From Verrucomicrobiota bacterium (GTDB lineage: Bacteria > Verrucomicrobiota > Verrucomicrobiia > Limisphaerales > AV2), in NCBI GenBank assembly GCA_003219345.1, contig QHOP01000407.1, forward strand, positions 10,182 through 16,424: DNA of 6,243 nt. The letters are read 5' to 3'. Made by a program: the position numbers and the translations under genes. Below, piece after piece: positions 1 through 6,243 of this stretch; position 1 is the stretch's first letter, and every line of letters begins with the position of its first letter. The notes under the pieces are model-generated. The model saw nothing but the letters and a program-made list of their open reading frames with translations, was not told where the DNA came from and searched no databases.

Positions 1-30
1 AAGGAGTTCGAGCACGATTCGGAACCCGTC

Positions 31-1134
31 ATGTCGAAGCCCATGCACCGAACGCAACGGGTTTCCAACGCGGTTGTCCTGACAGGAGCGACAGGACATC
101 TCGGTTCGGCGCTTCTGGTTGAGTTGCTCAAGAGAACTACCGACCGCATTCACTGTCTTATCCGCTCCGTTTCCAGGCAGGAAGCGGAAGCGCGCCTGTT
201 GAAAGTTTTGCAGCCGCATAACATTCAGGCAGATCTCATGCGCCGCGTCGTGGCCGTTCCGGCCGATCTTAGCCGCGAACAGTTCGGTTTAAGTCCGTCC
301 GCTTTCGCCTCACTGGCCGGTGATATCCGGGCCGCTTACCATTGCGCGGCAGAAGTCAACTTCATCGCTCCGTACGAAAAGCTGGCGGCAAGCAATGTCG
401 GCGGGGTGCGGGAAATGATCCGCCTCGCCACCGCTGGCGGCGCGATCCTACACTATGTGTCCAGCGTCGCCGTCTTTCCATACGGCACCAGTCGTATCGT
501 GCGCGAGGACGACGATGTCGCGGGGGTTACGACGCTGACGGGCGGCTACGCGCAGAGCAAATGGACTTCAGAACGGATGGTCTGGAAAGCGATCTCGCGA
601 GGCCTCCGCGCAGTCATATATCGTCCGGCGCAGATCGTCGGGCGGCACGTGGGCGGCCAGCCTCACGACCTTTTCCATCATATACTGCGCGCGTGCGAGA
701 TCCTGCGGGCGGTCCCGGACATCGACGCGAGGATCGATATGGTGACTTCAGAGTACGCTGCGTCGGCAATTCGTTGTCTTTCCGCTCAGGAATCGTCGCC
801 AGGCAAAGCCTTCCATCTCGTGCATCCCGAACCCGTGTCTCTCCGAGACTTTGTCGAACTCTTTCCCACACCGCTGCCTCTCGTTCCGCTCGAGATCTGG
901 CTCGGGCGGATGCGCCGAGAAGCCGAGTGCTCTGACGACCCCAGTCTGCATTTCATCTCCATGCTCGCTCAAGGGCTTGAGCGCACGGACCTGACTCCGC
1001 CTGCTTTCGATTGTAGCAACACAATCGCAAGCCTACATGGAACGGGCGTTATCTGTCCGCCGCTCGATCGACAGTTCATCCAACGCGAACCGGCTCTTTC
1101 AGAGACAACGAGAGCTGCAGTAGGATCGCTGTAA
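31..1134 (+). CDS. Thioester reductase-like extended SDR protein (NAD(P)-dependent), possibly 5'-partial
   Basis: Seen: a Rossmann nucleotide-binding motif TGATGHLG at residues 18-25, CLIR at 42-45 after the second strand, PADLS at 78-82, HCAAEVNF at 104-111, a YVSS strand at 142-145 (catalytic Ser), and the SDR YxxxK pair Y173/K177 in GGYAQSKW, followed by YRPAQIVGR at 197-205. The C-terminal part has IDMVTSEYAA and FHLVHPEPVSL, as in Lys2/NRPS-type terminal reductase domains. Known of the family: such domains use NAD(P)H to reduce a carrier-bound (or CoA-bound) thioester to an aldehyde or alcohol. No adenylation or carrier domain lies in the window. The start chosen is ATG 31; ATG 43 is an alternative. 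AAGGAG at 1-6 is too far from either (24 bases or more) to be a convincing ribosome site. The frame has no stop back to base 1, so this may be the tail of a longer synthetase. The fold assignment is firm; substrate and pathway are unknown. A fatty-acyl reductase-like enzyme or a sugar epimerase relative is less likely. Confidence 0.85.
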   Translation: MSKPMHRTQRVSNAVVLTGATGHLGSALLVELLKRTTDRIHCLIRSVSRQEAEARLLKVLQPHNIQADLMRRVVAVPADLSREQFGLSPSAFASLAGDIRAAYHCAAEVNFIAPYEKLAASNVGGVREMIRLATAGGAILHYVSSVAVFPYGTSRIVREDDDVAGVTTLTGGYAQSKWTSERMVWKAISRGLRAVIYRPAQIVGRHVGGQPHDLFHHILRACEILRAVPDIDARIDMVTSEYAASAIRCLSAQESSPGKAFHLVHPEPVSLRDFVELFPTPLPLVPLEIWLGRMRREAECSDDPSLHFISMLAQGLERTDLTPPAFDCSNTIASLHGTGVICPPLDRQFIQREPALSETTRAAVGSL

Positions 1135-4100
1135 GGAGCGGGCGGCCCTTCTAAAGGCCCCGCGCTATTATCGCGAGGTCACCCGCAGCGTACTCCGTCA
1201 ACACCGGGTGGACAGCGATCCTGTGTGTTGCGACGGGGATCATTCAGACATCCGAAGTTATTCATGGTTGGCCAAGCCAGCGCAACGACGCTCCGCTCAA
1301 CCGGTCAAAGGTATGCCTCGTTCGTCAGGCGTCAGATGATGGTCGTGACAACAACACGTAGACGGCAAGTAATAGACAACCTAAACCAAGAACCGCAATG
1401 CCTGCTGTGAAAGCGGAATCCCATCCCTCGCTCAACAGAATCTGCGCAAGCTGCACCACGCCATTGAATGGGTTCTTCGGCCACTGAAATGAGGGCGGGA
1501 TGATCGCCAACCGCGCGATGCTCACCGCGCCGTAGAGCAAACACACGCCTACTGCGGCGGCGACAACGGATATGAATACTCTCAAAATGCTCACAACTCG
1601 GATGCCGCCTAACGTAAATATAGGTCAGCGACGGAGCCAACCGCCGATGACATTCGATTTGTCTCTGAGCGAACTGGCTGGCTCCGGTTCGCTGCACCTT
1701 ATAGACGGCTTCTTCATTCGTCGATCCATCAGTTGTCGCGTTTACATCCAAGGGGACTCCTTTCAGAAATGACGGCCGGAATCGTTGGTTCGGGTTAAAC
1801 AAGTAACTAACAGCTTGGGATTTCGTGCGCCATTGACCGAGTTGGTTTCGAGGAGGATCAATTTAATTGACATCGTATTTCGAGCGTGTTCGATAGGATC
1901 AGATTCCCTGGACCGTACTGCGACTCAACTTATGAAGAAGTTCCTTCTCCTCTGCTCGACTATGCTTTGTGTGACGATCCTTTTGCCCGGCGCCCTTGGC
2001 CAGACCTACCACCTTTCTCCACTCTGGAGCGCCGCTCCGGGTGACCCCTTGAAGCTTTACGTAACTTCCACCGGCGGCGCGGGCACTCCCAACGAACGCG
2101 GCATTGCCTTCAACGCGCTCTCCAATCAGTTGTACGTCGTACAAAGGAGCGGAAACAACTATACCGTTCACGTGGTGGACGCGAACGCCGGAACCAAGCT
2201 TTATAACCTGAGGACCAACGGAATTCTTCCGGTCGTCACATCAGAAGTGAGCGGGGCAAACGGCATCGGCCTGGTTGCCATCGATGCCGCTGCTGACGGC
2301 GCAGTTTACGCCGGCAACGAATCTCCGAACGCCAGCGGAGGGAGCAATCCATTCAGCACCAACAAGCTGTTCCGGATGTATCGCTGGGCAAATTCGGACA
2401 GCAACACATTGCCGGTCGAGATTTTCGAAGGCGATCCCGCCGGTCAATCGGATAACTTCCGCGGGGGCGACGTTTTGGATGCGCGTGGCAGCGGCTTGAA
2501 TATACAAATCATCCTCGACAATCAGAATGCCTCCGCCCGTTTCCTGGCCATCCTGAGGCCGACGGATGTGACCATGAAAAGTTTTTCCGCCACTTTTTTC
2601 TTCCAGGACACGGGCACCCCGTTCGGCGCCAGCATCGGGCGTAGTTTGGAGTTCGGGGTTGGGGACACGCTCTGGCAGAAGCGGACAGCGGCTCCGCTGT
2701 TGCAATCGAGCTTCGATTTCAATGCCTCTCAGAATATCAGCCCGACACTGGCCGCCTACGCCAATTTCCCCGATTCCCTGGGACCAGTCGGATTGGACTT
2801 GTCCCGAAACCTGCTGGCCGGAATCAATTTTGCGAGCAGCACCAGCACGCCCGACACCCTGGACTTGTACGACATTTCCGACCCCGCGAATCCATTGCTG
2901 CTGGCGCAGTACAATTTCTCCATCAACCACGTGGCCAACAACAATTTCATTGGCCGGGTGTTGTTCGCCGGGGACAAAGTTTTCGCGCTCGACGGCAACA
3001 ATGGCATCCTGGCCTTCGCCGTGGCCTCCGGTCCGCTCGCTCCGCCGACGATTCTGCAACAGCCCCAAAGCCTCCGATTGGTCACTGGAAGCAGCGGCAC
3101 ATTGAGCGTGATCACCGCGGACATCGCGACCTTCCAGTGGCAGTTCAACAGGACCAACATCGCGGGCGCGACCAATTCCACCTACACCATTTCCAACGCA
3201 CGGTTCAGCGATGCCGGGGATTATCGCGTGATTGTCAGCAACGACGCCGGACCCGCCGCCAGTTCCAATGCCGTGGTGACAGTGCTGCCCGGGGAAAATT
3301 TTCATCGCCTCTCGCCGCTGTGGAGTCTGGCACCACAAAGCCGGGACTATCTGCCGGGAGATAGTGATGGCCAGGGCCGCACGCCGTTGTATCGCGGCAT
3401 CGCCTACAACAGTCTGTCGAATCAGGTCTATCTCATCAGCCGCACCGGCCCGTCGGACGGTCTGAGCATCAATGTGCTGGACGCAACCACGGGCTTGGAC
3501 TTGTACCAGCTCAACACCTCCGGCATCAGCGGCGGAAGCATCATTCTGTTGGCCATGGGTGCAGGTGAAGATGGCGCGCTCTACGCCGCTAACATGGACA
3601 CCAGCGCCACCACAGGCGCTGCCGTCTATAATCTCTACCGCTGGGGGAACTCCAGTCCCGATACCGTGCCGACGCCGGTCTTTTCGGGTGAACCGGCCGG
3701 ACTGACCAGTCCATTCCGTTGGGGCGACACGATGGCGGTTCGCGGCGCCGCCACCAACACGGAAATCCTGATCGACGCCAATGCCGGAACGCTCGCCGCT
3801 CTACTGACGCCCGCGGACGGCACGATGGGCAGTTTTATCTCCACTTCGTTCTCTCAAGGCTACGGTTCCGGCACTATCGGACGCAGTTTGCAGTTCGGTG
3901 CCGGGAGTGCCTTCTGGCAAAAACGGAAAGGGACGCAGTTGCGATCGTCCACTTATGACCTGGCCGGTCAATCGAGCGCGGCTGTCACCAACTACAATAG
4001 TTTCCCCGCCTCGCTTGGCCCGGTCGGATTGGACCTGACTCGAAATCTTCTGGCGGGAATCGATTTTTCCAACGATATCAATGCTCCCGACACGCTCGAC

Positions 4101-6243
4101 TTCTACGATGCGACCGATTTCAATGATCCGCTCCTGGTGGCCAAATACAACTTCCCAGTGAACTCGCAACCCAACGGCAACTTCATCGGCCAGGTGGTCT
4201 TTGCCGGCAACCTTGTCTTCGCGGTGGACGGCAACAACGGAATCCTGGCGTTCACGATTGTCCCGCCGTCCCGACCACCGCTGACCATCGCTCGCGCCGG
4301 CGCGAATGCCGTCCTTTCGTGGACCAGTTCGGCGACCGGTTTCGCGCTGCAAAAGACTTCCTCACTGTCGCCGCCGGATTGGGCGGACGTCTCGCAAACG
4401 CCGGACGTTGTGAACGGGCAAAATACGATTACCAATGAAGCCTCCGTTGGGACCGCGTTTTACCGGTTGCGAAAACCGTAGTGGAATCAGACGCTCGCCC
4501 TCACCCCAGCCCTCTGCCCCCAGGGAGAGGGGGAACCGGGCGAGCGCCTCCGGGTGGGAATGTCCAGTATGCTCCGTTCCCTAGGGGAGTCGAATTTCCG
4601 GATTGCTGTGGAATTCCAACCGCGGCAAACTCGGGTGCGCGTTCCCTGAACACCAAAGCCAGAGTTATGTCGCTGCGCACAAAACACTCCACACCAGGAA
4701 CGGCATTCCCGGCGTGTGTGTTCCTTGCCATTGCGCTTGGGGCAATGTTGGGGAGTTTGCAGGCCCAACCTCCCGCCGCTTCCACAAGTTCCCCGCTGCC
4801 CACACTCGAAGACGTACTCGCGTCCCGGTCCGACCTCTGGGGCGAAGCAGCGCTGCGCCAGCCTGACGGACCGAGCTACGAATTCTTTGAAAAACTGTTG
4901 CCGCCGCCGCGTTACGTGAATGCCGACTTCAAGTATTATCCCATCGCGCTGAGCGCGCCCAACGCCAAGGTCAAAGCGCGGCTCATCTCCAATGGCAGCG
5001 GCATCAATCTTCGCGGCGGCGCGCGCAGTTGGAATGATGTCGGCACGCCGGTCATTTTCCGCGTCGGACCGGACGAATTTATCTTCGGCGCGCTTCGCGA
5101 CCGTCTCAGCGAACCGACTTTGGCCGAGGGCTATCTGCCGATCGTTGAGATTCGTTATCGGCACGGTTCACCGTTTCAATCCGAAGGCATGGTGCCGATT
5201 GACCAAAAGCGATTTGACCATCCGCCGGAAATCTATCGGCTCGAAGCGTTCGCCAGCACCGACCCGCAACTGGCGGAAAGCGGCGTGGTGCTGGTGAAAT
5301 TCTCGCTGGCACAGGGCACCAATGGATTCGTCACCGCGCAAGTCGATGCGAAATCGCCGATCCAATTTGGCGATGGCAAGGTCACCGACGAGCAAGGGCA
5401 CATTCTCGCGTTCTGTGACCGGAACTGGAGATGGGAACGCCAAAGTCTTCACGCCCGGCTCAGTGCCAACCAGCTCGTGGTGCTGGCCGTGCCGACCCAA
5501 CCGCTGGATGCGTCCACCCCATTGAGTCTGACCGCTGCGGAGTACTCCCGGCAACGCGAATCCTGCGCGAGCAGGTGGAAGGAGATTCTGTCGCGGGGCA
5601 TGAACGTCGAAACGCCCGAGCCTTATGTCAACGACGCGTGGCGACATCTGATTTGTCAAAACTTCGAACTGATCCATGGCGACCGGATGCATTACAGCGC
5701 CGGCAACCAATACGACAGACTTTACGAGGCCGAAGGCAGCGACGCCGCGCTGGCGATGATGGTGTGGGGATACGAGAGCGACATGCGCCGGCTGATGGTG
5801 CCGCTCTTTGATTTCACTCGCAAGGGCCTCGAGTTCCACCAGGCGGGATTCAAGCTTCTCAACCTGTGTCGTTATTACTGGCAAACGCGTGACGCGGCCG
5901 CAGTCAAAGCGTTGCGTCCGTTTTGGGAAAAGGAGGCGCGCCGCCTCGTGGACAATCGCACCGGCAAACACGGCCTGTTCCCCAGGGAGCAATACTGTGG
6001 CGACATTCACACGCCCGTGCAGAGCATCAACGTGAACTCCAAAGCCTGGCGCGCGATCCGCGATTTGAGCGCCGTGCTGGCTGAGGTCGGCGAGCAGGCC
6101 GAAGCCGATCGCTACGCCCAGGTCGCCCGCGATTTTCGAAAGACCGTCCTCGCCGCCATCCGGGAAAGCGCGCGCCGGGAAACCACGCCGCCGTTCGTGC
6201 CGGTCGCACTCTATGATCATGAACCAATCCATGACCCCATTTG

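Overview
The window looks like bacterial chromosome of moderately high GC, most likely from the phylum Verrucomicrobiota (Pedosphaera/Limisphaerales-like). The main clue is a large secreted protein built from duplicated propeller-like domains, a bacterial Ig-like domain without the cysteine pair, and a C-terminal module ending FYRLRKP. That architecture is familiar from exported proteins of this phylum. Weak or absent Shine-Dalgarno sites before the two exported genes fit this. The assignment rests on pattern recognition, not on a search.

Layout. (1) 31-1134, plus: a thioester-reductase-type extended SDR protein whose frame is open to the left edge, so it is either a stand-alone enzyme or the tail of a larger carrier-protein synthetase. 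(2) 1135-1931: a spacer with a GC-rich hairpin after the first gene, a minus-strand gene for a small two-helix membrane protein (1325-1594), and just upstream of that gene an imperfect, bulged inverted repeat (1604-1709) ending in GTTAGGC. This arrangement resembles an integron attC site followed by a cassette gene. (3) 1932-4481, plus: an 849-residue exported protein with two homologous domains of about 320-340 residues separated by an Ig-like domain. (4) 4492-4546: a REP-like palindrome. (5) 4667 to the right edge, plus: a large gene cut by the window end. It encodes an exported protein with an N-terminal beta-rich region and a helical region resembling six-hairpin (alpha/alpha barrel) glycosidases. 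Its frame has no stop in the window, so a search limited to closed reading frames misses it and reports long antisense frames instead.

Genes 3 and 5 lie in the same direction, are about 185 bases apart, and are both exported. They could take part in extracellular or periplasmic carbohydrate handling, but only the weak similarity of gene 5 supports this. No functional link between them and the reductase is visible. I saw no tRNA, rRNA, CRISPR array, transposase or integrase. The most unusual item is the attC-like element with its small membrane-protein gene. No complete new system can be shown.
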